Shown piece by piece: positions 7,990 to 16,937 of a stretch of DNA of 64,000 nt. A program made the translations under genes and the position numbers. The notes under the pieces are model-generated. The model was not told the origin of the DNA. It saw only the letters and a list, made by a program, of their open reading frames with translations, and searched no databases. The DNA is from Nocardioides sp. YR527 (lineage in GTDB: Bacteria; Actinomycetota; Actinomycetes; Propionibacteriales; Nocardioidaceae): assembly GCF_900101045.1 (NCBI RefSeq), contig NZ_FNFN01000006.1:1-64000 (forward strand). The letters are read 5' to 3'. Position 1 is the stretch's first letter. Each line of letters begins with the position of its first letter.

Positions 7990-9183
7990 ATGACCATCCC
8001 CGACTTCGCCGCCGACGCCGAAGCCATCCTGCCCGACCTCGTCGCCCTCCGCCGGGCGATCCACGCCGACCCGGAGCTGGGCCTCGACGTGCCGCGTACG
8101 CAGCAGAAGGTGCTCGCCGCCCTGGCGGGCCTGCCGCTCGAGATCACCACGGGCACCGCGACGACCTCGGTCGTGGCGGTGCTGCGCGGGGCACGCCCCG
8201 GGCCCGCGGTGCTGCTGCGAGGCGACATGGACGCGCTGCCCATCGAGGAGGCGACCGGGCTCGACTTCGCCTCGACCAACGGGGCCATGCACGCGTGCGG
8301 TCACGACCTGCACACGGCCGGCCTCGTCGGCGCGGCCAAGCTCCTCGCGGCCCGTCAGGACGAGCTGCACGGCTCGGTGATCTTCATGTTCCAGCCCGGC
8401 GAGGAGGGCCACGGCGGGGCCCAGGTCATGCTCGAGGAGGGCCTGCTCGATGTCGCGGGGGAGCGGCCGGTCGCTGCGTACGCGATCCACGTCGGCCCCG
8501 GTCCGCGCGGTCTCTTCGCCACCCGGCCCGGCGCGATGGCGGCCGGCTCGAACCACCTCTCCGTCACCGTCAAGGGGCGCGGGGGCCACGGCTCCCAGCC
8601 GCACCAGACCCTCGACCCGGTGCCCGCGGCCGCCGAGATGGTGCTCGCCCTGCAGAGCTTCGTGACCAGGCGTTTCGATGCGTTCGACCCGGTCGTGCTC
8701 TCGGTGACGCGCCTGTCCACGGGCGACGGCGCGATCAACGTCATCCCCGAGACGGTCGAGCTCGCCGCGACCGTACGCAACATGTCACCCGCCTCGCTCG
8801 CGATCCTTCAGGAGGGTCTCCCGCGGGTGATCGAGGGGGTCGCTTCTGCTCACGGGCTGACGGCCGAGGTGCGGTTCGAGGTGATGTATCCCGTCACCGT
8901 CAACGCCGATGCCGAGACGGCCGACACGGTCGACGTGCTCCGCGGTGTCTTCGGCGAGCAGCGCGTGATGATCATGCCGACGCCGATGATGGGCTCGGAG
9001 GACTTCTCCTTCGTCCTCGACGAGGTCCCCGGCACCTTCATCGGCCTGCTCACCTCGCCCGCGGACACCGATCTCGCCACCGTGGAGTGGAACCACTCCC
9101 CGCGCGTGGTCTTCGATGACGCCCTGCTGGGCGACCAGGCCGCTGCCCTCGCCGCGATCGCCTTCGCCCGCACGTCACCGTGA
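7990..9183 (+). CDS. M20 family amidohydrolase (hippurate/IAA-amino-acid hydrolase type)
   Basis: 397 residues, the normal length for this family. Metal and catalytic motifs are present: HADPELGLD, RGDMDALPIEE, HACGHDLHTA, PGEEGHGGA, and the late histidine in WNHSPRV. It hydrolyses N-acyl amino acids or similar amides in the cytoplasm by a two-metal mechanism; the substrate is not deducible. It is the third gene of the TetR-controlled operon, 3 bp after the MFS stop. Confidence 0.92.
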   Translation: MTIPDFAADAEAILPDLVALRRAIHADPELGLDVPRTQQKVLAALAGLPLEITTGTATTSVVAVLRGARPGPAVLLRGDMDALPIEEATGLDFASTNGAMHACGHDLHTAGLVGAAKLLAARQDELHGSVIFMFQPGEEGHGGAQVMLEEGLLDVAGERPVAAYAIHVGPGPRGLFATRPGAMAAGSNHLSVTVKGRGGHGSQPHQTLDPVPAAAEMVLALQSFVTRRFDAFDPVVLSVTRLSTGDGAINVIPETVELAATVRNMSPASLAILQEGLPRVIEGVASAHGLTAEVRFEVMYPVTVNADAETADTVDVLRGVFGEQRVMIMPTPMMGSEDFSFVLDEVPGTFIGLLTSPADTDLATVEWNHSPRVVFDDALLGDQAAALAAIAFARTSP

Positions 9184-9219
9184 GTCTCGGCCAGTGAGCC
9201 CGGGCCGTACGCTGGACCG

Positions 9220-10407
9220 GTGGCCGAGCGTATCGAGCGGGCGAACGTGGTGGCGTTCCGGCTGGCGTCGCACCATCTCGATGTCCGGCTCGGTGAACGG
9301 GATCTGCTGACTGCCGCCGGGCAGTGCGGCATCCAGAACACTCCACCGGGCTCGGCGCTGCTGGCGTTCAACGCCCGTGTGGAGGGCGTCTCGGCCGATG
9401 TGGTCGCCGGGGCGGTGGAGGACAGGAGCATGCTGCTGACGTGGAGCATGCGGGGCGCCCCGTACTACGTCCCCACCGCCGAGGCCGAGATCTACACGAC
9501 CGGGGTGCTCCCGGAGACCGAGGGGGCGCGGCGGCACTTCGTGCTGGGTGTCGAGCAGGCCGTCGACCGACTCGGGCTGAGTCTCGCGACGGTGGTCGAG
9601 ATGGTCACGGGGGCCACGCGCGACGTCCTGCCGGGACGGCAGCTCGCGATCGACGAGCTCGGAGCCGAGGTGGCCGTGCGCATCGCGCCCGAGCTGACGG
9701 CCCAGCAGCGAGCGGTCTGGAACGAGGAAGGGCCCTACGCCGAAGGCCAGCCCATCGGGGAGGCGGTGGTGCACTTCTGCGTCCGCCTGCTCGCGCTGCA
9801 ACGGACCGTCTGCTTCGCGCCGCGCACCGGGAACAGGGCTCCGTTCGTCCTGGCCGAGGAGTGGCTCGGACGCCCCGTTGCGGAGGCGGATCCCAAGGCC
9901 TGCCGCCGTGAGCTGCTTCGGCGCTACCTGCGCTGCTACGGCCCGTCGACACGAAGCGACTTCGCGACGTGGCTCGGTGTGCGAACAGGAGATGTCGACC
10001 CGTGGTGGAGCGGCCTCGAGGACGAGCTGGTCGAGACGGACTTCGGGGGCACGACCTGGGCCCTCGCCGCCGACCTCGACGCACTCCGAGCGGCGAGGAT
10101 GCCCACGGGCGTGCGGCTTCTTCCGCCCCGGGATGCCTACACCCAGCTGCGCGACCGAGACACCATCGTGGACAAGGTCCATCACCGGGACGTCTGGAGG
10201 ACCGTCGGCGACCCCGGAACGATGCTCGCCGACGGCGAGATCGTCGGCACCTGGCGCGCACGCAAGAGCGGGCGGAGGCTGCGAGTCGAGCTCAAGGCGT
10301 TCGAGGCACTGGGCCGACGTCATCAGGAGGCCCTGACCACAGAGGCGGAGCGCATGGCGCCGCTGCGGGATGCGTCGTCCGTCTCGGTCGACGTCATCAC
10401 CTACTGA
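9220..10407 (+). CDS. Winged-helix DNA-binding domain protein (HTH_42 / YcaQ-AlkZ superfamily)
   Basis: 395 residues. The N-terminal region (ANVVAFRLASHHL...TPPGSALLAFNAR...LLTWSMRGAPYYV) matches the HTH_42 superfamily, which includes AlkZ/YcaQ DNA glycosylases for crosslink and alkylation repair. Most members, including this subfamily, are uncharacterised, so a repair role is only a family-level guess. The start is GTG at 9220; TACGCT at 9208-9213 ends 6 nt before it, consistent with leaderless translation. It stands alone between the M20 and PfkB genes. Confidence 0.75.
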   Translation: MAERIERANVVAFRLASHHLDVRLGERDLLTAAGQCGIQNTPPGSALLAFNARVEGVSADVVAGAVEDRSMLLTWSMRGAPYYVPTAEAEIYTTGVLPETEGARRHFVLGVEQAVDRLGLSLATVVEMVTGATRDVLPGRQLAIDELGAEVAVRIAPELTAQQRAVWNEEGPYAEGQPIGEAVVHFCVRLLALQRTVCFAPRTGNRAPFVLAEEWLGRPVAEADPKACRRELLRRYLRCYGPSTRSDFATWLGVRTGDVDPWWSGLEDELVETDFGGTTWALAADLDALRAARMPTGVRLLPPRDAYTQLRDRDTIVDKVHHRDVWRTVGDPGTMLADGEIVGTWRARKSGRRLRVELKAFEALGRRHQEALTTEAERMAPLRDASSVSVDVITY

Positions 10408-10431
10408 CCGCGATGGTGCTGGAATAGGGCA

Positions 10432-11298
10432 ATGTCGTCTGCTCCCCGCGTCATCGTCTGCGGCCCCGCGTCCTGGAACCACCTGATCGAGCTCGACCGG
10501 CTGCCCGAGCCGGTGCCGCACATGCAGTTCGCGCGCCGCTCGTGGCACACGATCGGCGGCACGTCGGCGGGGAAGGCGCTGCATCTGGCCGGGCTCGGTG
10601 TCGACGTACGTCTGTGGGCGCCCGTCGGCGACGACGAGGACGGCGCGCTGCTGCGGAAGCGGCTCGGCGAGGCAGGCGTGGTCGTGGAGGCGATCACCAG
10701 CGAGCAGACCGAGCGACACGTCAACCTGATGGCCGAGGGCGGGGGCCGGGTCTCGTTGTACGTCTCGACTCCCTCGGCCCCGTCCGCCGACGCGGTCGAG
10801 GCCGCCCGGTCAGCCGTGGCCGCGGCGGACCTCGCGGTGATCGACCTGAGCGAGCTCGGCCGGCTGGTGCTCGAAGGGCTGCCGGAGCAGCGCCCGCCGC
10901 TGTGGATGGACCTGCACGACTACGACGGGGCGACCGGGTTCCACGAGCCCTTCCTACGTGCCGCCGCAGGCGTGTTCATGAACGACGACGGCACCGACGA
11001 CCCCTGGAAGCTGATGGCCTCCTGCCTCGATCGCGGCCCGCGTCTCGCGGTCTGCACCCTCGGTGCGAAGGGCGCGATCGCACTCGAGGCGGACGGGACC
11101 CGGCATGAGGTCGCCGCGGTTCCGGCCGCCGTCGTCGACACGAACGGCGCCGGCGACGCGTTCATGGCGGGCTTCCTGGCGGCGTGGCTGCGCGCCGCCC
11201 CGGTCGACGTCGCCCTGCGGGCCGCCGCCGAACAGGCGCGCATCGCGATCGAGACCGAGCACCTCCACCCGGCGCTCGGCGAGGGCGGCCTGTCCTAA
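10432..11298 (+). CDS. PfkB-family carbohydrate kinase
   Basis: 288 residues. The first PfkB signature surrounds GGTSAGKALHLAGLG and the second is DTNGAGDAFMAGFLAAW, with the catalytic Asp. Family members phosphorylate sugars, nucleosides or related alcohols with ATP; the substrate is not evident. No sugar-metabolism partner is adjacent. The last 4 bases overlap the end of the convergent CPBP protease gene. Confidence 0.88.
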   Translation: MSSAPRVIVCGPASWNHLIELDRLPEPVPHMQFARRSWHTIGGTSAGKALHLAGLGVDVRLWAPVGDDEDGALLRKRLGEAGVVVEAITSEQTERHVNLMAEGGGRVSLYVSTPSAPSADAVEAARSAVAAADLAVIDLSELGRLVLEGLPEQRPPLWMDLHDYDGATGFHEPFLRAAAGVFMNDDGTDDPWKLMASCLDRGPRLAVCTLGAKGAIALEADGTRHEVAAVPAAVVDTNGAGDAFMAGFLAAWLRAAPVDVALRAAAEQARIAIETEHLHPALGEGGLS

Positions 11299-12047
11299 GG
11301 GCGACGGACGTACGCGAGGAGCGCTGCGACCAGGCCGCCCACCACGATCGCGGCCGCGAACGTGGTCATCGGGACCGCGTCGTCACCGACGAACGCCAGG
11401 GCGAGATTGGCGCCGAGGTGGATGAGCGTGCAGGAGGCCATCCGCTGCCAGAACGAGCCGGTCATGACGTACGCCATGGTGAGCGTCAGCGCGGTCGTGC
11501 CGACCATGAACGCGGCGAGCTGGAGCGGCGGCAGGGCGTAGTACTGGACGTGCCACAGGCCGAACAGCACGCCGGTGACCACCGCCGCCAGGGGTCGGGG
11601 CAGCCAGCTCTGCAGGCCGTGGAGCAGCACCCCGCGGAACCCGATCTCCTCGGTGAGCGCGCCGAGCGCCTGCAGGAGCACGAAGAGCACGACCGGGACC
11701 CCGCCGACCTGCGCCGGCACGGTCGGCGCGCTCCCACAGGCCACGGAGATCACCACGAAGTACGCGGCGACCACCGCCAGGGCCAGCACGATCGACCTGG
11801 CCAGGACGGGGGATGAGACCGGGCGGGTCGCCCAGGGCTCACGGCCGCGGATCAGCGGCCAGGCGACCGCCGCACCGATCGCCGGCGCCAGCATCACCAG
11901 CGAGAGCACCTCGAGGTCCGGACCGGTCCTCGGCTGGAGTGCGAGCAGCGCGATCGCGGCGACCATCGATCCCGCCAGCCAGACGACCAGGGCGAGGGCA
12001 ACACGTGCGGACGTCGTGGTTCGGGTGGCCTGCGTGGTCGTCGTCAC
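11295..12047 (-). CDS. CPBP-family intramembrane metalloprotease
   Basis: 250 residues with about 7 membrane helices. The Abi/CAAX protease motifs are intact: EEIGFRG (the Glu-Glu-x3-Arg motif), FGLWHVQY, and IHLGAN. The predicted activity is intramembrane proteolysis; in bacteria the family is linked to peptide maturation or self-immunity, but no bacteriocin-like gene is nearby. The ATG at 12047 opens the frame. Confidence 0.88.
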   Translation of the reverse strand: MTTTTQATRTTTSARVALALVVWLAGSMVAAIALLALQPRTGPDLEVLSLVMLAPAIGAAVAWPLIRGREPWATRPVSSPVLARSIVLALAVVAAYFVVISVACGSAPTVPAQVGGVPVVLFVLLQALGALTEEIGFRGVLLHGLQSWLPRPLAAVVTGVLFGLWHVQYYALPPLQLAAFMVGTTALTLTMAYVMTGSFWQRMASCTLIHLGANLALAFVGDDAVPMTTFAAAIVVGGLVAALLAYVRRP

Positions 12048-12068
12048 GGGTCGAGATTGGCAAAGGCC

Positions 12069-12102
12069 GGCGTCGCGGGCAACGTATTTCGGTCGCGACG
12101 CC
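12069..12102 (-). terminator. Hairpin after the DUF5829 gene
   Basis: Nine-bp arms GGCGTCGCG/CGCGACGCC with a 16-nt loop begin 12 bases after the DUF5829 stop. No T-run follows, so it would be a GC-stem terminator or mRNA-stabilising hairpin. Confidence 0.4.
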
Positions 12103-12113
12103 GACCGCCGGGC

Positions 12114-13091
12114 TCAGCCCCCGAAGGCCGGGTGGAGCGGCTTGCCCTTTCCCTGGGACCGGGCGGTCGCTTCGGGCTCGATCGGGTCGAAGGTCCACAG
12201 CGCGTACGCCCCCGGGCCGACGTGCAGCGTCGAGTTGCCGATCGTCTCGGTGTGGGGCTCCTCGGCTGCCTCGTTGAGGGCGAGGATGATGTGGCGTACG
12301 CCTGCCTCCTCTGCCGGGACCGGGAGCAGGCGGATCGTGGTCATGCCGTCGAAGGCGAGGATGCCGCCGTCCTTCAGGGTGCGGATCGTGATCCCGGCGG
12401 CGCGCCACAGGGGCACCATCTTGTCGATGTCCTCCGCGGTCGTGGCGATCTGGATGCCGATGACGTCGCGCATCTGGTGGTCGAGGTAGCGGTCGCGGTT
12501 GTAGCGGTCGCGGCTGACGTCGCCCTCGTAGGCGGGCGGCGGGAAGGTGAGCCGCGGGTCGTTGAGGAACTCGTCGCGATACTCCATCGCCCAGGAGAAG
12601 AAGGTGTCGTAGGTGGCCGTCGTGTAGGTGACGTCGAACCAGGGGATCGGGTTGCCGTCGCCGAGGTCGGTCACCTGGGTGAACTCGACCGGGTCGACGA
12701 CGAGCTTGCGCAGGTTGTCGGTCGCGACGGCCAGGTCGCCGTCGTTGTCGGCCGAGACCGCAAGCCCGGTGTCCCCGGCGACCGCGTCGGGGGCGTCGCC
12801 CGGCCCGAAGAACTCCAGATAGGTCTCCTTGCCGAGCAGGTAGCGCCCCGTCCAGGTGGAGGTCCCGTCGTTGCCGGTGTTGATCCGTCGGTCGGCGAAC
12901 TCGCCCAGGTACTCGGAGTGCTCGATCGCGTCAGCCGTCTCCCGGTCGACCATCGCCCAGGCGTGGTTGAAGGCCAGGAGCGGGTCAGGCCGCGCCTCCT
13001 CCTCGGCGTGGGCGGGAGTCGCCAAGGCCCCCGAGGTGATGGCAAGTGAGGCGATCGCGGCCGCGACGAGGCCCGAGAGTGGAGTCCGCAT
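12114..13091 (-). CDS. Secreted DUF5829-like protein
   Basis: 325 residues. The N-terminus is a Sec signal peptide (GLVAAAIASLAITSGALA, then TPAHAEEE with an AHA-type cleavage site). The mature part opens FNHAWAMVDRETADAI and continues with a vicinal-oxygen-chelate-like pattern (TGRYLLGKETYLEFFGPG), resembling DUF5829 proteins, which have no known function. A second half ends in WTFDPIEPEA. Predicted extracellular or cell-wall location. It is followed by a hairpin at 12069-12102. Confidence 0.65.
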   Translation of the reverse strand: MRTPLSGLVAAAIASLAITSGALATPAHAEEEARPDPLLAFNHAWAMVDRETADAIEHSEYLGEFADRRINTGNDGTSTWTGRYLLGKETYLEFFGPGDAPDAVAGDTGLAVSADNDGDLAVATDNLRKLVVDPVEFTQVTDLGDGNPIPWFDVTYTTATYDTFFSWAMEYRDEFLNDPRLTFPPPAYEGDVSRDRYNRDRYLDHQMRDVIGIQIATTAEDIDKMVPLWRAAGITIRTLKDGGILAFDGMTTIRLLPVPAEEAGVRHIILALNEAAEEPHTETIGNSTLHVGPGAYALWTFDPIEPEATARSQGKGKPLHPAFGG

Positions 13092-13136
13092 GGGTCCCAG
13101 TCTCTGCGACCGCGGCGCTCCTGTCTTCGAAATTCG

Positions 13137-13775
13137 TCAGGCGCCGTGGGAGACGGTGGCCATGGTCGCGCCGAGGCCGATCATGATGACGCCGCCGCCC
13201 GCGCCGAGGCCGTCGAGGCGCTTGGGCTTGCGGGCGAACCAGGCCTTGGCGCGGCTGGCGGCCAGGACCCAGCCCGAGTCACAGGCGAAGGCCATCGCCG
13301 AGAAGATCGCCCCGAGCAGCAGGATCTGGGGCACCGCCGGGGCGGAGGTGTCGATGAACTGGGGCAGGAACGCCAGGTGGAAGACGATCGTCTTCGGGTT
13401 GGTTGCGCCGACGATCATCCCGGTGCGGATCGCGCCCCACGCGGTCGTCCGCGCGACGTCCTCGCCGTCGAGTGCGGCCCGCGCGTCGGCACGGTGGCGG
13501 ATCGCCTGGATGCCCAGGTAGACGACGTACGCAGCGCCGATCAGCTTCACGACGGTGAAGGCGGTCGCCGAGGCCGCCACCAGCGCGCCGAGCCCGACGG
13601 CCACCGCCAGGACCTGGCCGAACTGGCCCAGTGCATTGCCGCCGACGGCGAGCACCGCCTCGCGGCGGCCCGCGGTCAGGGCTCGGCCGAGGGCGAAGAG
13701 CACGCTCGGTCCGGGGATCAGGATGAAGATGACGGACGCGAGCGCGAAGGCGGCGAACTGGCTCAGGGACGGCAC
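13137..13775 (-). CDS. LysE-family amino-acid/metabolite exporter
   Basis: 212 residues, about 6 membrane segments. The LysE/RhtB opening is seen as FILIPGPSVLFALGRAL with GGNALGQFGQVLAVAVGLG; GATNPKTIVFHLAFLPQF is the conserved central motif. I chose the GTG at 13775 (VPSLSQFAAF) because the family domain begins there; upstream residues to 13817 are not family-like. Predicted efflux of amino acids or derivatives; the substrate is unknown. Confidence 0.88.
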   Translation of the reverse strand: MPSLSQFAAFALASVIFILIPGPSVLFALGRALTAGRREAVLAVGGNALGQFGQVLAVAVGLGALVAASATAFTVVKLIGAAYVVYLGIQAIRHRADARAALDGEDVARTTAWGAIRTGMIVGATNPKTIVFHLAFLPQFIDTSAPAVPQILLLGAIFSAMAFACDSGWVLAASRAKAWFARKPKRLDGLGAGGGVIMIGLGATMATVSHGA

Positions 13776-13905
13776 GAGTCTGATTCTCCGGCACGGCAGG
13801 CCACAGGTACGAACCATTTCTGGCGGGTGAGACGAGGTTCGGGCGCACGGTCCCGGTCGGGATCACGCGCTGTGGGTGATTCGCAAGCCCCGCAGGTCGT
13901 CTCCA

Positions 13906-15528
13906 ATGGCTGTCATGAGCAACGTGACGGGGGCAGCGGTGACCGCCGGATCAGGCGCCGTTCTGTTCACGCTCGCCTCGGCGCAGTTCCTGATGACCCT
14001 GGACAGCTCGGTCATGAACGTCTCCATCGCAACGGTGGCCGAGGATCTCGACACGACGGTCACGGGGATCCAGACGGCCATCACCATGTACACGCTGGTG
14101 ATGGCCAGCCTCATGATCACAGGCGGAAAGGTGGGCCAGCTGCTGAGCACGAAGCGGGCCTTCGCGATCGGCTGCGTCATCTACGGTGTCGGCTCGATGA
14201 CGACGGCACTGGCCCCCAACCTGACCGTGCTCCTCATCGGATGGTCGTTCCTGGAGGGTGTCGGCGCCGCGCTGATCATGCCGGCGATCGTCTCGCTCGT
14301 GGCCACGAACTTCGCTCGGGCCGAACGACCTCGCGCCTATGGACTGGTGGCGGCAGCGGGCGCGATCGCAGTGGCCGCCGGGCCGCTGATCGGCGGATTG
14401 CTCACCACGTACGCCTCATGGCGGTGGGTGTTCGCCGGAGAGGTCCTGATCGTGTTGGGCATCCTGCTCCTCACCAGGAGGATGACGGACGCGCCGGCTG
14501 ATCCGAGCGCACGCCTGGACCTGGTGGGCACCGCGATGTCGGCGCTCGGGCTCGGCCTGGTCGTGTTCGGGATCCTGCGCGCGGGGGCCTGGGGCTTCCT
14601 GATTCCGAAGGAGGGGGCGCCGTCATGGCTCGGCGTCTCACCTGTCCTCTGGCTCGTGATCGCCGGTGGACTCGTGCTGCGGGCGTTCCTGGGATGGGAG
14701 CGACGGCGCCAACGGGAGGGGATGCCGGCGCTGATCGACCCGGCGATCCTCGACAACGGAGTGCTACGTGGCGGCCTGACGTCCTTCTTCTTCCAGTATC
14801 TCCTGCAGGCCGGCCTGTTCTTCTCGGTGCCGCTGTTCCTGTCGGTGGCCCTCGGACTGTCCGCGGTCGAGACCGGGGTGCGCATCCTTCCGCTGTCGCT
14901 CACCCTGCTGCTCGCCGCGGTCGGCATCCCGAAGCTCTTTCCGAATGCCTCGCCCCGCAGGGTGGTCAGGGTCGGGTTCGCCGCCCTCTTCGCCGGCAAT
15001 GTCTCTCTGCTGGTCTCGCTCGAGGTGGGCGTAGGGCCCGAAGTCGTCACCTGGCCGATGTTGCTGGCCGGACTCGGCGTGGGCGCGCTGGCCTCGCAGC
15101 TGGGCAGTGTCACCGTCTCAGCGGTCCCCGACGAGCAGAGCCCGGAAGTCGGCGGGTTGCAGAACACGGTCACCAACCTGGGCGCGTCGATCGGCACGGC
15201 CCTTGCGGGCGCCGTGCTGATCTCTGCCCTGACCTCATCGTTCCTGACCGGGATCCAGAACAACCCCGACGTCCCCGACAGCCTCTCCTCGACGGCTGCG
15301 GTCGAGCTCGCCGGAGGAATCCCCTTCGTCCCTGACGACGCGCTGGAGGACGCCTTGGCCGACGCCGGCGTGCCCGAGAGTACGTCGGCCGCGATCATCG
15401 AGGAGAACACGGCTTCCCGCCTCGACGGGCTGCGGGCCGCCCTGTCGGTCCTCGCGCTGATCTCTCTCGTCGCCCTGTTCTTCGCCCGCCGCGTGCCCAT
15501 CAGGCAACCCGGTGCCGAGCCGGGCTAG
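13906..15528 (+). CDS. MFS transporter, EmrB/QacA (DHA2, 14-TM) type
   Basis: 540 residues with 14 predicted helices. The first helix carries LDSSVMNVSIATVAEDL, a DHA2 signature, and WRWVFAGEVLIVLG follows helix 6. Predicted proton-coupled multidrug or metabolite export. Two ATGs (13906 and 13915) are possible and neither has a clear ribosome-binding site. No regulator lies next to it; the neighbours are a divergent LysE gene and a convergent DinB gene. The stretch after residue 430 (FLTGIQNNPDVPDSLSS) forms the large extracellular loop common in this group. Confidence 0.9.
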   Translation: MAVMSNVTGAAVTAGSGAVLFTLASAQFLMTLDSSVMNVSIATVAEDLDTTVTGIQTAITMYTLVMASLMITGGKVGQLLSTKRAFAIGCVIYGVGSMTTALAPNLTVLLIGWSFLEGVGAALIMPAIVSLVATNFARAERPRAYGLVAAAGAIAVAAGPLIGGLLTTYASWRWVFAGEVLIVLGILLLTRRMTDAPADPSARLDLVGTAMSALGLGLVVFGILRAGAWGFLIPKEGAPSWLGVSPVLWLVIAGGLVLRAFLGWERRRQREGMPALIDPAILDNGVLRGGLTSFFFQYLLQAGLFFSVPLFLSVALGLSAVETGVRILPLSLTLLLAAVGIPKLFPNASPRRVVRVGFAALFAGNVSLLVSLEVGVGPEVVTWPMLLAGLGVGALASQLGSVTVSAVPDEQSPEVGGLQNTVTNLGASIGTALAGAVLISALTSSFLTGIQNNPDVPDSLSSTAAVELAGGIPFVPDDALEDALADAGVPESTSAAIIEENTASRLDGLRAALSVLALISLVALFFARRVPIRQPGAEPG

Positions 15529-15537
15529 GGCTCGCGG

Positions 15538-16014
15538 CTAGCCGACGCGGGCAGCCCGGATCTGCTCGACGAGGATGTCGCCGTGCCCGGCGTGGCGGGC
15601 GAGCTCCTGGATCATGTGGACGTAGACGAACCGCAGGCTCACCCGATTCCCGTGCCAGTCGAACTGCTCGTCGAGCTCATGTCCGGCGGCCACCTCGCGG
15701 GAACGCTCGCAGGCCGCGCGGTGGGCCGCACGGACGGACTCGACCGTGTCCTCGGGGTACAGCAGGAAGCTCTCCTCGACGGTGTCGGGCAGCCCGATCT
15801 CCTTGCGCGGCACACCGGCGACCCGGGCGTGGAACCACACCTTCTCCACGAAGGTCGCATGCTTGACCAGCGCCAACGGCGTGGTCAGCGACGGGACCAG
15901 CCTCAGCCGCGCCTCCTCCTCGTCGACGTCCTCGAGGATGCCGGTGATCTCGTCGCGCTGGATGTCGACCATTCCTTCGAGAAGCCCGCGCTCGTCCGCC
16001 TGTCCGATCTTCAT
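15538..16014 (-). CDS. DinB-family (DUF664) protein
   Basis: 158 residues. A four-helix DinB-like fold is indicated by VKHATFVEKVWFHARVAG, with the first metal histidine, and MIQELARHAGHGDILVEQIR, with the histidine pair of the last helix. Related proteins are thiol-dependent S-transferases (mycothiol- or bacillithiol-using). In an actinobacterium with mshB, a mycothiol-dependent transferase is plausible. A second DinB gene is at 56.2 kb. Confidence 0.85.
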   Translation of the reverse strand: MKIGQADERGLLEGMVDIQRDEITGILEDVDEEEARLRLVPSLTTPLALVKHATFVEKVWFHARVAGVPRKEIGLPDTVEESFLLYPEDTVESVRAAHRAACERSREVAAGHELDEQFDWHGNRVSLRFVYVHMIQELARHAGHGDILVEQIRAARVG

Positions 16015-16025
16015 GCGGGCAGGTT

Positions 16026-16085
16026 AGGCCGTGTCTCCCAAATCCACGCCCGCTGCGGCCGCCGTGTCTTTGGGAGACACGGCCT
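16026..16085. repeat. 60-bp element with 17-bp perfect inverted ends (MITE/IS-end-like)
   Basis: AGGCCGTGTCTCCCAAA (16026-16042) and its exact complement (16069-16085) flank 26 bases. It lies in the divergent gap between the DinB start and the HhH gene, where a terminator makes no sense. A terminus beginning GGCCGTGTCTCCC recalls IS5-type ends (from memory). No transposase and no clear target duplication are visible. Confidence 0.6.
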
Positions 16086-16133
16086 CATCGGATGTCCGCC
16101 GGTGCACGGTGCCTGGGCCGTAGCCTGTCCGCC

Positions 16134-16328
16134 ATGTCGACGACGAACGACGCGGGGCCGGTCTTCGATGGCGTGAAGATCGGACGGCCCGCGACCGGTG
16201 CCCTGCTCGCTGCGGGCTATCGCACACTGCCGGACCTGCCGGACGACCTGGACGCGCTGCTGAGGCTCCACGGCGTCGGGCCCAAGGCCGTGGGCCTGCT
16301 GCACGAGGCGCTCAGCAGCGCTCCCTGA
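16134..16328 (+). CDS. Helix-hairpin-helix mini-protein
   Basis: 64 residues. The C-terminal half LLRLHGVGPKAVGLLHEAL is a helix-hairpin-helix motif, preceded by a GYRTLPDLP helix typical of HhH/RNA-polymerase-alpha-CTD-like folds. It probably binds DNA non-specifically; the role is unknown. The ATG at 16134 follows TAGCCT (16121-16126) by 7 nt, consistent with a leaderless message. Its 3' end overlaps the convergent frameshifted gene by 17 bp. Confidence 0.65.
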   Translation: MSTTNDAGPVFDGVKIGRPATGALLAAGYRTLPDLPDDLDALLRLHGVGPKAVGLLHEALSSAP

Positions 16329-16894
16329 CGTACGCGTCGGCCCGCCGCCGATCCCAGCCGCGCGCCTCGTGGAGCCCGCGAACGAGCATCGAGACGTACG
16401 CGGCCGAGGGACGGGTGTGCGGGACCGCGTCGAAGCCGTGCGGCGCGGTGAAGGTGAGCATCGGCAGACCGTCGCGGCGCCCGACCTCGATCAGGGTCTC
16501 GTAGTGCCCCGGGCCTGCCTCGTGGCGGCCCGCCTCGAGCCCGTCGATGACGACCTTCTCGATCGGGTCGCCCGGGCTGGGCAGCCGGTCCATCTCCTGG
16601 GCGGCGACGTCGGCGAACTGTTCGGCGGTCATCCGGAAGGCCCGGGCCGCAGTCCACGACCCGGTCGCGTCGTGGTCGTAGAACGCCATCCCTCCGGTCC
16701 ACGTCGTCGACTCACCCGCGAAGTAGAGCCGCCCCGGGGAGGTCGACGGCGACGTCCTCGATCGGCATGACCGGCGTACGGGCCCCGACGTACGACCGGC
16801 GCGCGCCGTCGGGCCGGCCACCGAGGAGGTAGGCGCCGAGACGGTCGCGGCACATGTTGGACCCATAGCTGACGTACCAGACCTCGGAGCTCAT
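16312..16894 (-). pseudogene. Gamma-glutamylcyclotransferase-like protein with a +1 frameshift
   Basis: The N-terminal part starts at the ATG 16894 (MSSEVWYVSYGSNMCRDRL, the YGSN motif) and runs to VAVDLPG. The rest, GRLYFAGESTTWTGGMAFYDHD onward to the stop at 16312, is in another frame. Both halves fit one protein of about 193 residues if one G is removed from the CCCCGGGG run near 16730-16737. It is therefore a broken gene or a homopolymer sequencing error. Relatives are often called histone deacetylase, though YGSN points to the gamma-glutamylcyclotransferase fold. It sits 43 bp after recQ. Confidence 0.8.
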
Positions 16895-16937
16895 CGCGGC
16901 GCAGCCTACCGAGGGTGCGGACCGAGAAGCTCGCTGC

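Noticed and set aside
16725..16740. Programmed ribosomal frameshift in the cyclotransferase-like gene
   Set aside because: The junction is a C/G homopolymer with no classical slippery heptamer and no clear stimulating structure, and the family is not known to use recoding; mutation or sequencing error is simpler.
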